Shown here piece after piece: positions 43,598-51,509 of a DNA stretch of 64,000 nucleotides (positions are counted from its first letter, which is position 1; each line of letters begins with the position of its first letter). The notes beneath the pieces are model-generated. The model did not search any database. It saw only the letters and a list, made by a program, of their open reading frames with translations, and was not told the origin of the DNA. A program made the position numbers and the translations under genes. Where the stretch lies: the NCBI GenBank assembly GCA_024697065.1, contig JAILGE010000008.1, positions 124,001-188,000 of the forward strand, in the 5' to 3' direction. The DNA is from Lachnospiraceae bacterium. GTDB taxonomy: Bacteria; Bacillota; Clostridia; Lachnospirales; Lachnospiraceae.

Positions 43598-45302
43598 TTT
43601 TGTTAATTTTATTCGGTGGCATTATCACCTTAGCCTCTTCAGGATGAACAGGTTCTCCCACTATCAGTTTCCTTGCATCATCCAGTATAAGAGGTCTTCC
43701 CCAAAGGAATCCCTGAATATAATCACAACCCAGATCTTCCAGAAGCTGTCTTTGATATTCCTCTTCCACGCCTTCTGATATTACCGCAAAATTCATGATT
43801 TGGCTAAGGGAAATTATCGCAGCTATAAAAGACTCATCCTTTTTGTCTTTGATGGTATCCACAAAGGTCTTATCGATCTTAAGCAGATCAATGGGAAGAT
43901 CCTTCAGATATCTGAGAGATGAATATCCCGTTCCAAAATCGTCAAGTGCGATCTGAATGCCGCGCTCTTTGATACTATCCATGATCACCTTGGCGCGTTC
44001 TACAGACTCAACAAACACAGTCTCTGTCAATTCAAGTTCCAGACATGCTGTAGGAAAGTTTGTAAGCCTTATGGCTTCATCAAGATCGCCCAAGAATTTA
44101 TCATCAAGCAAGTGAAGCGCGGAGATATTGATGGAAAGTATAAGATCCGGATCCTTGCTGATGAGCGGGAGAAAATCAAACATGGCATGCATGAGCACCC
44201 ATCTGTCAACATCCTTGATAAGAGCCGACTGCTCGGCAATGGGTATGAACTCTGCGGGACTAACGGGTTTTCCAGAATTATCCCACATGCGGATCAGCGT
44301 CTCAAATCCTCTGAGCTTCTTATCCGTAGTACGGAACTGGGGCTGATAAAGAAGAGTAAAAGTATTTGCTTCAAGAGCTCCCCTGATTATAGTCTCAAGC
44401 TTAACACTGTTCTCGATGGCATCATTCATGATGCTGTTGAAATAAACGAGCTGGTTTCTGCCCTGCTTTTTGGCAACATACATTGCCATATCCGCATACT
44501 TAAGGCTCTGACTGGGATCAACCGAGTCACTGGGGAACATGGCAGCTCCCATACTTGCGCTGATGTAGTAATCCCTGCCCTTGAGCACGAATTTGTCACT
44601 GAGTACCGAAAGCATTCTTCCTAACATCTTATCCAATGATTCAAGAGAATCGTAATCGGATATTACAACTGCGAATTCATCGCCTCCGAGGCGGCCAAGA
44701 AAATCACCGTCACGAAGCTCGCCTTTCCATCTTTCAGCCATCTCACCAAGGGCTTCATCACCGCAGTCGTGTCCTGCAGTATCATTGATATTTTTAAAAT
44801 TATCAACATCGATAATAGCTACAACATAATGCTCACAATGCTCATCGATCAGGGTTTCAAGATACTCCCTTACTGCCCGTCTGTTAGGAAGGTCCGTAAG
44901 CATATCCTTATGGGCCATTTCCTCAACATGCTCTTCCTGGGTGGAAAGCCTGATTATCAGTTTATGGATAACATACTGAACACAGATCCCCAAAAGGATC
45001 ATTGCCAGACTGGGGGCAAGCATCATCTCACCGGTAAAGGCAAGACGTACCGTTACGATAAGAGTCTCAAGAGAAAAAAGGATAACCGCGTAATAGTATC
45101 CGCTTTTTGAAAGTGTAACAAGGAAAACCGCGACGAGAATCTGAAGGACGGTCATCACGCCAAGAGCATCCGCAAACATGTTGAGCTCGGCATTCATACC
45201 GAATCTGGATATCAGATAACTTTCAAATGCTATCAGAACACAAAGCAGGAAAGCCAGTAAATAAAACAGTACCTTCTGCTTTCTTCCCTTTAATTCATCC
45301 AT
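43587..45302 (-). CDS. Membrane GGDEF-EAL bifunctional cyclic-di-GMP protein
   Basis: A 571-residue protein with about four N-terminal membrane helices (about 10-115) and no recognised sensor domain. The GGDEF domain reads LGRLGGDEFAVV, with an inhibitory RxxD site (RDGD) five residues upstream. The EAL domain has GFETLIRM (ETL for EAL), ELELTETVF, DDFGTGYSSLRYL and LLKIDKTFV. The metal ligands look intact, so both activities are possible. The ATG at 45302 is supported by GGAGG seven bases upstream. It overlaps MoxR and leads the MoxR-DUF58-transglutaminase operon. Confidence 0.93.
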   Translation of the reverse strand: MDELKGRKQKVLFYLLAFLLCVLIAFESYLISRFGMNAELNMFADALGVMTVLQILVAVFLVTLSKSGYYYAVILFSLETLIVTVRLAFTGEMMLAPSLAMILLGICVQYVIHKLIIRLSTQEEHVEEMAHKDMLTDLPNRRAVREYLETLIDEHCEHYVVAIIDVDNFKNINDTAGHDCGDEALGEMAERWKGELRDGDFLGRLGGDEFAVVISDYDSLESLDKMLGRMLSVLSDKFVLKGRDYYISASMGAAMFPSDSVDPSQSLKYADMAMYVAKKQGRNQLVYFNSIMNDAIENSVKLETIIRGALEANTFTLLYQPQFRTTDKKLRGFETLIRMWDNSGKPVSPAEFIPIAEQSALIKDVDRWVLMHAMFDFLPLISKDPDLILSINISALHLLDDKFLGDLDEAIRLTNFPTACLELELTETVFVESVERAKVIMDSIKERGIQIALDDFGTGYSSLRYLKDLPIDLLKIDKTFVDTIKDKKDESFIAAIISLSQIMNFAVISEGVEEEYQRQLLEDLGCDYIQGFLWGRPLILDDARKLIVGEPVHPEEAKVIMPPNKINKSEG

Positions 45303-45339
45303 GAAATTCCTCCAAATATCCTTCAAAAGAACATAAGAT

Positions 45340-45368
45340 ATTTTAACTAAAAAAAGGAGAGAATGCAA
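45340..45368 (-). promoter_or_regulatory. Putative promoter of the GGDEF-EAL operon, overlapping a terminator
   Basis: Minus strand TTGCAT, 17 bases, TAAAAT. The -35 falls in the 3' arm of the tRNA-Leu terminator stem. Confidence 0.4.
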
Positions 45369-45386
45369 TCATATATGCATCTCTCC
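45356..45386 (-). terminator. Terminator of tRNA-Leu (CAG)
   Basis: Stem ggagag plus atgca pairs with tgcat plus ctctcc (one bulged base). Seven T follow on the minus strand. Confidence 0.85.
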
Positions 45387-45400
45387 CTCACCGTATGTAA

Positions 45401-45484
45401 TGCAGGAAAAGGGACTTGAACCCTCATGAAATTGCTTTCACACGGACCTGAACCGTGCGCGTCTGCCAATTCCGCCATTCCTGC
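45401..45484 (-). tRNA. tRNA-Leu (CAG)
   Basis: An 84-base class II tRNA with a long variable arm. The acceptor gcaggaa/ttcctgc forms seven perfect pairs. The anticodon stem is cacgg/ccgtg with loop ttcaggt, giving CAG. The T arm carries ggttcaagt, the discriminator is A, and CCA is not encoded. It has its own TTGACA/TAATAT promoter and a strong terminator. Confidence 0.96.
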
Positions 45485-45495
45485 GAACCTCAGTT

Positions 45496-45524
45496 ATATT
45501 ACCTTACAAATCTTCCAATGTCAA
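45496..45524 (-). promoter_or_regulatory. Promoter of tRNA-Leu (CAG)
   Basis: Minus strand TTGACA, 17 bases, TAATAT, ending 11 bases before the tRNA. Confidence 0.85.
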
Positions 45525-45557
45525 ATAAAATCTTTTTGATATAAATGAAATTTTCTC

Positions 45558-45586
45558 TTGACATCTATCTCTATCTCTGATAGGAT
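45558..45586 (+). promoter_or_regulatory. Promoter of tRNA-Leu (AAG)
   Basis: Plus strand TTGACA, 17 bases, TAGGAT, ending 11 bases before the tRNA. Confidence 0.85.
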
Positions 45587-45597
45587 AGCTTTTGTTC

Positions 45598-45680
45598 GCG
45601 GGAATGCTGGAATTGGCAGACAGGCATGACTAAGGATCATGTGAGGCTACCTCGTGAGGGTTCAAGTCCCTTTTCCCGCA
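45598..45680 (+). tRNA. tRNA-Leu (AAG)
   Basis: An 83-base class II tRNA. The acceptor gcgggaa/ttcccgc forms seven perfect pairs. The anticodon stem catga/tcatg has a seven-base loop ctaagga with U33, so the anticodon is AAG. There is a long variable arm (gaggctacctc), the discriminator is A, and CCA is not encoded. A34 would need deamination to inosine to read CUC or CUA as well as CUU. It is divergent from the CAG isoacceptor. Confidence 0.95.
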
Positions 45681-45688
45681 CGTAAGAG

Positions 45689-45714
45689 AGACAGGTTTAA
45701 GGCCTGTCTTTTTT
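45689..45714 (+). terminator. Terminator of tRNA-Leu (AAG)
   Basis: Stem agacagg/cctgtct with a seven-base loop, then six T on the plus strand. Confidence 0.85.
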
Positions 45715-45771
45715 ATTTCTTTTTCACCCCTTTCGATGATCATACAGGCATGATATTCATACAGGCATTAA

Positions 45772-45806
45772 AAAACCCCCAAGGTATTTTATACCTCAGG
45801 GGTTTT
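45772..45806 (-). terminator. Terminator of rny
   Basis: A 16-pair stem with G-U pairs (aaaaccccc plus aaggtat against atacctc plus aggggtttt). It lies 64 bases after the rny stop and has a T-run on the minus strand. Confidence 0.85.
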
Positions 45807-45869
45807 AATTTAACACATTCTCAATTCATCAAGTATTGGATCCTTAGATCCGAAATTTGTACAGCAGAC

Positions 45870-47423
45870 TTATTTAGCGTAGTCTACTACTCTGGATTCA
45901 CGGATAACATTTACTTTGATCATTCCGGGGTATTGCATCTCTGCTTCTACCTTCTTGGAAATATCTCTTGCGAGAATGACCATATCATCATCCGAAACCT
46001 GGTCCGGAACTACCATAACACGGATCTCACGACCTGCCTGAATAGCAAACGATTTGTCAACTCCCTTGAAGGAATTGGAAATCTCTTCAAGCTGACTCAA
46101 TCTGTTGGTGTAAGTACCAAGGGTCTCACGTCTTGCGCCGGGTCTTGCAGCCGAAATAGCATCAGCAGCCTGAACAAGGCATGCAACAAGCGATTGAGGT
46201 TCAACATCACCATGATGCGCTTCAACAGCATTAATGACAACCTGAGACTCTTTATACTTCCTGCAGAGCTCAACACCAAGCTGTACATGTGAACCATCCA
46301 TATCATGATCGACAGCCTTGCCGATATCATGAAGAAGTCCCGCTCTCTTGGCCGTACGTACATCAAGTCCCAATTCGGAAGCAAGAAGTCCTGCCAGCTG
46401 CGATACTTCGATAGAATGTTTAAGAGCATTCTGACCAAAGCTGGTACGATACTTAAGACGTCCGAGAAGCTTGACCACTTCAGGATTCAGACCATGAACG
46501 CCGCATTCAAGTACTGCTGCTTCACCTTCTTCCTTCATGATCACATCGACTTCTTTTCTTGCCTTCTCAACCATTTCCTCGATCCTGGCCGGATGAATAC
46601 GTCCGTCCACTATCAAACGTTCAATGGCTATTCTGGCAACTTCACGTCTAACAGGATCAAAGCCCGAAAGAACAACCGCTTCAGGAGTATCATCTACAAT
46701 GAGCTCAACGCCGGTCATAGTCTCGAGAGTACGGATATTCCTTCCCTCACGTCCTATGATGCGTCCCTTCATCTCATCACTGGGAAGGGGAACAACGGAA
46801 ACCGTAGTTTCCGAGACATGGTCTGCCGCACATCTCTGTATAGCGGTGACAACATACTCTCTTGCTTTCTTATCGGCTTCCTCCTTTGCATAAACCTCTG
46901 CCTCTTTGATCTTCATGGCAGTTTCATGCTTTACCTCTTCCTCAACAGTCTGAAGGATAAGCTCCTTAGCCTGATCGGATGACAATCCCGAGATCCGTTC
47001 CAGTTCCTGTACTCTCTGTGCGCTAAGCTTATCAACCTCTTCTTTTCTCTTGTTAAGGTTTTCCTCTCGCTGCGCCAGACTCTGTTCCCTTCGTTCGATT
47101 GCCTCAGTCTTTTTATCGATGCTTTCTTCTTTCTGCTGGATTCTGCGCTCGGAACGGGTAATTTCATTTCTGCGTTCCTTCAGTTCTCTGTCAAGGTCAC
47201 TTTTGGCTTTGATCGTTTCCTCTTTGACCTCTAGCATACTTTCGCGCTTCTTTTCCTCCGCTGTCTTCAAGGCATCATCGATTATCTGCCTTGCCTTCGT
47301 ATCAGCATTTCCAAGTTTTTCCTCGACTTCTTTCTTATATTTCCCTACCGAAACCTTGGCTGTGACCGGAATTGCTATTACGAGGGTGACTGCTGCTGCA
47401 ACTAATGCGAAAATCCACTCCAT
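45870..47423 (-). CDS. rny: Ribonuclease Y
   Basis: A membrane-anchored endoribonuclease of 517 residues that starts bulk mRNA decay in Firmicutes. An N-terminal membrane helix (about 3-23) is followed by a long coiled coil (about 25-200, rich in Glu, Lys and Arg). A KH RNA-binding domain ([22 protein letters not shown], about 220) leads to the HD domain with [15 protein letters not shown] and the C-terminal conserved region. A promoter at 47550-47579 overlaps the recX end, and a terminator follows at 45772-45806, so it is probably monocistronic. It is found next to recA-recX in many Clostridia. Confidence 0.97.
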   Translation of the reverse strand: MEWIFALVAAAVTLVIAIPVTAKVSVGKYKKEVEEKLGNADTKARQIIDDALKTAEEKKRESMLEVKEETIKAKSDLDRELKERRNEITRSERRIQQKEESIDKKTEAIERREQSLAQREENLNKRKEEVDKLSAQRVQELERISGLSSDQAKELILQTVEEEVKHETAMKIKEAEVYAKEEADKKAREYVVTAIQRCAADHVSETTVSVVPLPSDEMKGRIIGREGRNIRTLETMTGVELIVDDTPEAVVLSGFDPVRREVARIAIERLIVDGRIHPARIEEMVEKARKEVDVIMKEEGEAAVLECGVHGLNPEVVKLLGRLKYRTSFGQNALKHSIEVSQLAGLLASELGLDVRTAKRAGLLHDIGKAVDHDMDGSHVQLGVELCRKYKESQVVINAVEAHHGDVEPQSLVACLVQAADAISAARPGARRETLGTYTNRLSQLEEISNSFKGVDKSFAIQAGREIRVMVVPDQVSDDDMVILARDISKKVEAEMQYPGMIKVNVIRESRVVDYAK

Positions 47424-47549
47424 TGTACAGGAGCACCTCCTTATTTAATTTTCATTGTGCACGGATTCTTATAACAATATATTCAGCTCTCTTCAGCACA
47501 TAAGAAAGCTAGTAAATATACATATCAAATAATCCCACAATCGAGATTT

Positions 47550-47579
47550 ATTATAAGCTTTCACCGGATATTATGTCAA
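47550..47579 (-). promoter_or_regulatory. Promoter of rny
   Basis: Minus strand TTGACA, 18 bases, TATAAT. The -35 overlaps the recX stop, and the leader is about 120 bases with AAGGAGG before the ATG. Confidence 0.75.
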
Positions 47580-48197
47580 GTAATCGGAGTCCCTCAGACA
47601 GGCCCTTATGTCATCTATCCTAAAGCCCCTCCGGTACAGATAAGCCACCTGTTTCTCAGTCTCGGAGCGGTCTGAAGCGGTCTTGTCATATCCCCTTTTC
47701 AGAAGGATCTTTTTGATCTTTTCCTTCTCCCCTTCACGGGAATCTCCAATGACACTGCTTATGGCTTCATTGATAAAATCCTGATCTATGCCCTTCCTCA
47801 TAAGATCCAGTCTGATCCGTCCTATACTCTTTCTGTCCTGATAACATTCGGTATATCTGATACTGTAACTACGGTCATTTATCAGGCCATGTTTTTTTGC
47901 CGTTTCCACAGCAAAATCGCAGGCATATCCCGGATAAAAAGCCGCGCTTAATTTATCCCTGATCTGCCTTTCCGTATAGTCTCTTTTTTCAATAAGATGA
48001 CAGACTCTGCTTAATGCCCGTTTAGGCAAAAGCTCTTCCGTGATCTTTTTATATTTTTCTTCGCTTATTTCGGATCCATCGTGCAGATCTAAGCTTCTCA
48101 GATCAGAACCGTAAAGCTCAAATGCAGGAACAGACCTGCCATCTGTGTATACCTTATAATGACTTTTTCCAATTTTTGTAAGACCAGTTATCTTCAT
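47571..48197 (-). CDS. recX: Regulatory protein RecX
   Basis: A three-helix-repeat protein of about 208 residues that modulates RecA filaments. The N-terminus MKITGLTKIGKSHYKVYTDG is typical of Firmicutes RecX. The helical repeats include LIEKRDYTERQIRDKL, LDLMRKGIDQDFI, and YLYRRGFRIDDIRACL near the end. The start could also be the ATG at 48215, six codons earlier; neither has a strong ribosome site. It lies 41 bases downstream of recA and is presumably co-transcribed with it under SOS control. Confidence 0.93.
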   Translation of the reverse strand: MKITGLTKIGKSHYKVYTDGRSVPAFELYGSDLRSLDLHDGSEISEEKYKKITEELLPKRALSRVCHLIEKRDYTERQIRDKLSAAFYPGYACDFAVETAKKHGLINDRSYSIRYTECYQDRKSIGRIRLDLMRKGIDQDFINEAISSVIGDSREGEKEKIKKILLKRGYDKTASDRSETEKQVAYLYRRGFRIDDIRACLRDSDYLT

Positions 48198-48237
48198 GGG
48201 CCGGTGTTCCCGCATTCAACAGTTGTTATATATCTTT

Positions 48238-49338
48238 TTACTCTTCCTTCTTATCCTCAGCAGTCTCTGCCGGGGCCTCTTCAGCCTTCTTCAAGCGCTT
48301 CATCGGCTTCTTATCGGCCTTGATATCCATCTCTGAGGGACTGCCACCGATATTGTAATGTTCACGTACCCTGCGGTCTACAGCAGCACAGATATCTTCA
48401 TGTTCCTTCAGATAGATTTTGGCATTCTCTCTTCCCTGTCCGATCTTCTCACCGTTGTATGAATACCATGCGCCGCTCTTGTTGATGATATCGATATCCG
48501 AAGCAAGATCAAGCAGATCACCCTCATAGGAGATACCTTCTCCGAACATGATATCGAACTCAGCCTCTTTGAAAGGCGGTGCAACCTTGTTCTTAACGAT
48601 CTTGACTCTGGTTCTGTTGCCTATGGAATCACCGCCCAGTTTAAGCTGTTCTACCTTACGGACTTCCATACGTACTGAAGCATAATATTTAAGTGCATTA
48701 CCACCTGTTGTAACCTGCGGATTACCGTAGAACACGCCCACTTTTTCACGAAGCTGATTGATAAATATAACAGAGCAGTTTGACTTACTGATGGCACCTG
48801 CAAGCTTTCTGAGGGCCTGGCTCATAAGTCTTGCCTGAAGTCCCACATGAGAATCACCCATATCACCGTCAAGCTCAGCCTTGGGCGTAAGAGCTGCAAC
48901 TGAATCTATGACTACGATATCCACAGCGCCGGAACGAACCATTGTCTCGGCGATCTCAAGTCCCTGCTCACCGAAATCAGGCTGGTTGATATAGAGATTA
49001 TCCACATCCACTCCGATAGCCGCTGCATATGCCGGATCAAGAGCATGTTCCGCATCAATGAAGCCGGCTATACCACCGCGCTTCTGCACCTCAGCGATCA
49101 TGTGAAGCGTAACTGTTGTCTTACCGGATGATTCGGGTCCGTATATCTCTATCACACGTCCCTTGGGGATTCCGCCGATACCCAGTGCTATATCAAGAGA
49201 AAGGGATCCTGTCGGTATGGTCTCAACATTCATTTTGTTCGTAGGATCACCCAGCTTCATGAGGGCGCCTTTACCGTACTGACGCTCAACCTGCTTTAAA
49301 GCCGCATCAAGTGCTTTTAACTTCTCTTCTCTTTCCAT
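48238..49338 (-). CDS. recA: Recombinase RecA
   Basis: Strand-exchange protein and SOS co-protease of 366 residues. Walker A is [13 protein letters not shown]; the IDAEHALDP and [17 protein letters not shown] blocks, loop L2 ([15 protein letters not shown] region) and [17 protein letters not shown] are all intact. The C-terminus is a Lys/Glu/Ala-rich tail ([17 protein letters not shown]), as in many RecA proteins. Two LexA-type boxes and a consensus promoter lie upstream. Confidence 0.98.
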   Translation of the reverse strand: MEREEKLKALDAALKQVERQYGKGALMKLGDPTNKMNVETIPTGSLSLDIALGIGGIPKGRVIEIYGPESSGKTTVTLHMIAEVQKRGGIAGFIDAEHALDPAYAAAIGVDVDNLYINQPDFGEQGLEIAETMVRSGAVDIVVIDSVAALTPKAELDGDMGDSHVGLQARLMSQALRKLAGAISKSNCSVIFINQLREKVGVFYGNPQVTTGGNALKYYASVRMEVRKVEQLKLGGDSIGNRTRVKIVKNKVAPPFKEAEFDIMFGEGISYEGDLLDLASDIDIINKSGAWYSYNGEKIGQGRENAKIYLKEHEDICAAVDRRVREHYNIGGSPSEMDIKADKKPMKRLKKAEEAPAETAEDKKEE

Positions 49339-49366
49339 TTGTATATATCTCCTTTATTGTCATTTG

Positions 49367-49380
49367 AAAACATTTGTTCG
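49367..49380. promoter_or_regulatory. LexA-type SOS box, recA downstream site
   Basis: aaaacatttgttcg matches 11 of 14 positions of the Gram-positive box CGAACatatGTTCG and lies in the recA leader, just after the predicted start of transcription. Confidence 0.65.
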
Positions 49381-49393
49381 TATTACATCTCAA

Positions 49394-49422
49394 AGAATAA
49401 AACATGTGTTCGGATTTGTCAA
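49394..49422 (-). promoter_or_regulatory. Promoter of recA
   Basis: Minus strand TTGACA (49422-49417), 17 bases, TATTCT (49399-49394). The spacer holds an SOS box. Confidence 0.8.
49399..49412. promoter_or_regulatory. LexA-type SOS box, in the recA promoter spacer
   Basis: aaaacatgtgttcg matches 11 of 14 consensus positions and sits between -35 and -10, so bound LexA would block RNA polymerase. Its centre is 32 bases from the second box. Confidence 0.7.
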
Positions 49423-49429
49423 CTGTCGG

Positions 49430-49635
49430 TTTAATACTTATTTTCTTTCATTGATTTCCCGTTTATTCATTTTTCAATGTACGCTTTATCTGGTGAATTT
49501 TACGGACGATATTATCCGCTTCGAAACTTCACTTACCGGCTTCGAATGATGCCGGATGAATCCACACCCAATTTATCACAATTGCTTTGGTTATTCAACC
49601 GTTAAAATAAGCGTCATGCGATCATCTATACCAAC
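49430..49635. other. Non-coding stretch between recA promoter and the GT2 terminator
   Basis: About 200 bases, A/T-rich at the left, with no coding frame, strong hairpin or known motif that I can see. Confidence 0.6.
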
Positions 49636-49638
49636 AAC

Positions 49639-49666
49639 AAAAGCACCGCTCAAAGGCGGTGCTTTT
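49639..49666 (-). terminator. Terminator of the polysaccharide operon
   Basis: An 11-pair perfect stem (aaaagcaccgc/gcggtgctttt) with loop tcaaag, 72 bases after the last glycosyltransferase. The minus-strand tail is TTTTGTTGTT. Confidence 0.75.
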
Positions 49667-49737
49667 CAAACATATGTCACGTCTTTCCGTAATAAAGACA
49701 TAGCCGGTGATATTTACCGGACAGATCATTTTTTCCG

Positions 49738-50463
49738 TCACTTTACCAGATTGTACTTGATTATACAATACAGCGCTCTTACGGCATCCTTCCAGCCTAT
49801 CTTCTTTCCCTCTTCAAAAGTACGGGGATGATATGCGATGGGGATCTCATAGATCCTGCATCTCATCTTTGCCAGCTTTGCCGTAACCTCCGGCTCAAAA
49901 CCGAATCTGTTTTCTTCGATCTTTATGTTCTGTATTATCTCGCGTTTGAACATCTTATAGCAGGTTTCCATGTCCGTAAGGGACAGGTCGGAAAAAATAT
50001 TCGATGCAGCGGTAAGCATCTTGTTACCCAGCTCATGATAAAAACCATCCACACGGTAACGGTTCCCCTTAAGATATCTGGAGCCGTATACAACATCCGC
50101 ATCTCCGCCGTCCAGGAAGGGCTCCGAAAGACGATTGAATTCCTTAGGGTCATATTCAAGATCGGCATCCTGAACTACCACCAGGTCTCCCGTAGCAGCA
50201 GCAAAGCCATGACGGAGAGCAGCACCCTTACCCTGATTTTTCTTATGAAAGAGGATCTTGTCAATTTTGTCATAAAGTTCCCCCTTCATCAGTTCCCTGG
50301 AACCGTCCGTGGATCCGTCATCCACTACTATTATCTCTGTTTCAAGTCCGCATCCGCGCACCCGCTCTATAACATTTTCCAGTGTGTCCGCTTCGTTATA
50401 GCAGGGTATCACTACCGAGATCTTTATATTTTCCTTTGTAAGGATCTTTCCCTCATCGCTCAT
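49738..50463 (-). CDS. Family 2 glycosyltransferase (dolichyl-phosphate mannosyltransferase-like)
   Basis: A 241-residue soluble GT2 enzyme. The nucleotide-binding strand is ISVVIPCYNEADTLENVIERV, DDGSTDGSRELM follows, and the metal-binding DAD is in VVQDADLEYDPKEF. There are no C-terminal membrane helices, as in the short DPM1/UDP-glucose:undecaprenyl-phosphate type. It would transfer a sugar from a nucleotide donor to a lipid or glycan acceptor; donor unknown. Last gene of the polysaccharide operon, 21 bases after the divergent SDR paralogue, followed by a terminator. GGAGG before the ATG supports the start. Confidence 0.9.
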   Translation of the reverse strand: MSDEGKILTKENIKISVVIPCYNEADTLENVIERVRGCGLETEIIVVDDGSTDGSRELMKGELYDKIDKILFHKKNQGKGAALRHGFAAATGDLVVVQDADLEYDPKEFNRLSEPFLDGGDADVVYGSRYLKGNRYRVDGFYHELGNKMLTAASNIFSDLSLTDMETCYKMFKREIIQNIKIEENRFGFEPEVTAKLAKMRCRIYEIPIAYHPRTFEEGKKIGWKDAVRALYCIIKYNLVK

Positions 50464-50484
50464 TCTTCACCTCCATGAAGAGAA

Positions 50485-51486
50485 TCATACCGCATTCCCG
50501 TCGATCTTATTATAATAACCGTACATCTCGCTTATGGTATCTTTAAGTTCGATCTCGGTCTTCCATCCCGTATCTTCATATATCTTCCTGCAGTCGGATT
50601 CGAATTTCGGAGTGTCGATGGGGCGTATCCTGCTCGGATCCACAACTATCTCAGCCTTTACGCCGGATATCTCTTCCAGCATCTCTATCACTTTTCTGAT
50701 AGATACCGCGTTCCCTCTTCCCGCATTATAGATCTCTCCTCCGCGGCCTTTCTCCGCAAGTACCGCATAGGCTTTTACAAGATCTCTTACATCGGTATAA
50801 TCTCTCTCTATATTGATATTGCCCGCATGCAATGTAAAGGATTCCCGACCTTCCTTATGCGCTGACGCAAACTGGCTGCAAAAATCCGCAACGGAAAATC
50901 TTCTGCTCATTCCCGGACCTATCTCATTAAAAGTCCTGACTGTTATGATATCCATCCCGTAAGCTCTGTGATAAATCCCCGCAAGCAGAGCCTGACAGAC
51001 CAGAGTGGATGCAAAGATATTATTCGGCTTAGGCTGCAGCGTTTCCGCCATGGGAAGTCTGTCGTAATCCGCTCTTCCGTATTCTTCTCCGGAACCTCCT
51101 CTGAGTATCCTCGGTGAATATCCTTCTATAGCTCTTACAGCATCAAAAAGATTTATGCCTCCGATAACGTTTATATCCACTGTTACCGCAGGGTCTTTCC
51201 ATGCCCGTCCAACCGAATTCTGCACAGCAAAATCATAAATTATTTCCGGTCTGAATTCTTTAAGAACTCTTATGATACTGTCTTTATCCAGCACATCCAT
51301 CTCGGTCCATTCGGGAGTTGCAACGCCCCCTGTATATTCAGCGATGTCCGTTCGCTCTTTTATCTGCTGGCCGTGCATATATGTTGCGATAACCTCACAT
51401 CCTTGTTTTATAAGGAGTGGTATGAGGTATACACCGAACAAACTGCTTCCGCCTATGACAAGGATTTTTTTATTCTCACAGGACAT
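50485..51486 (-). CDS. Sugar-nucleotide SDR paralogue lacking the catalytic Tyr and Lys
   Basis: A 333-residue extended short-chain dehydrogenase related to GDP-6-deoxymannose reductase. The fold is intact. The N-terminal nucleotide loop is IGGSSLFGVYL, the Ser position is kept (GGSGEEYG), and RTFNEIGPGMSRRFSVADFC and DVRDLVKAY match the family. The catalytic YxxxK, which reads NIYAATKAGQ in the neighbouring paralogue, here reads NIFASTLVCQ. Tyr is replaced by Phe (codon 51013-51015) and Lys by Leu (51001-51003). It is therefore unlikely to be a classical oxidoreductase. It may be a regulatory or structural partner of the adjacent active enzyme, or may have a changed chemistry; both are inference. 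Confidence 0.88.
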   Translation of the reverse strand: MSCENKKILVIGGSSLFGVYLIPLLIKQGCEVIATYMHGQQIKERTDIAEYTGGVATPEWTEMDVLDKDSIIRVLKEFRPEIIYDFAVQNSVGRAWKDPAVTVDINVIGGINLFDAVRAIEGYSPRILRGGSGEEYGRADYDRLPMAETLQPKPNNIFASTLVCQALLAGIYHRAYGMDIITVRTFNEIGPGMSRRFSVADFCSQFASAHKEGRESFTLHAGNINIERDYTDVRDLVKAYAVLAEKGRGGEIYNAGRGNAVSIRKVIEMLEEISGVKAEIVVDPSRIRPIDTPKFESDCRKIYEDTGWKTEIELKDTISEMYGYYNKIDGNAV

Positions 51487-51509
51487 AGTGTCTCTCCGTG
51501 TATTAAGAT

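Noticed and set aside
45741-45769. Short direct repeat catacaggcat, twice
   Set aside because: Only 11 bases, two copies, between two terminators; no evidence of function.
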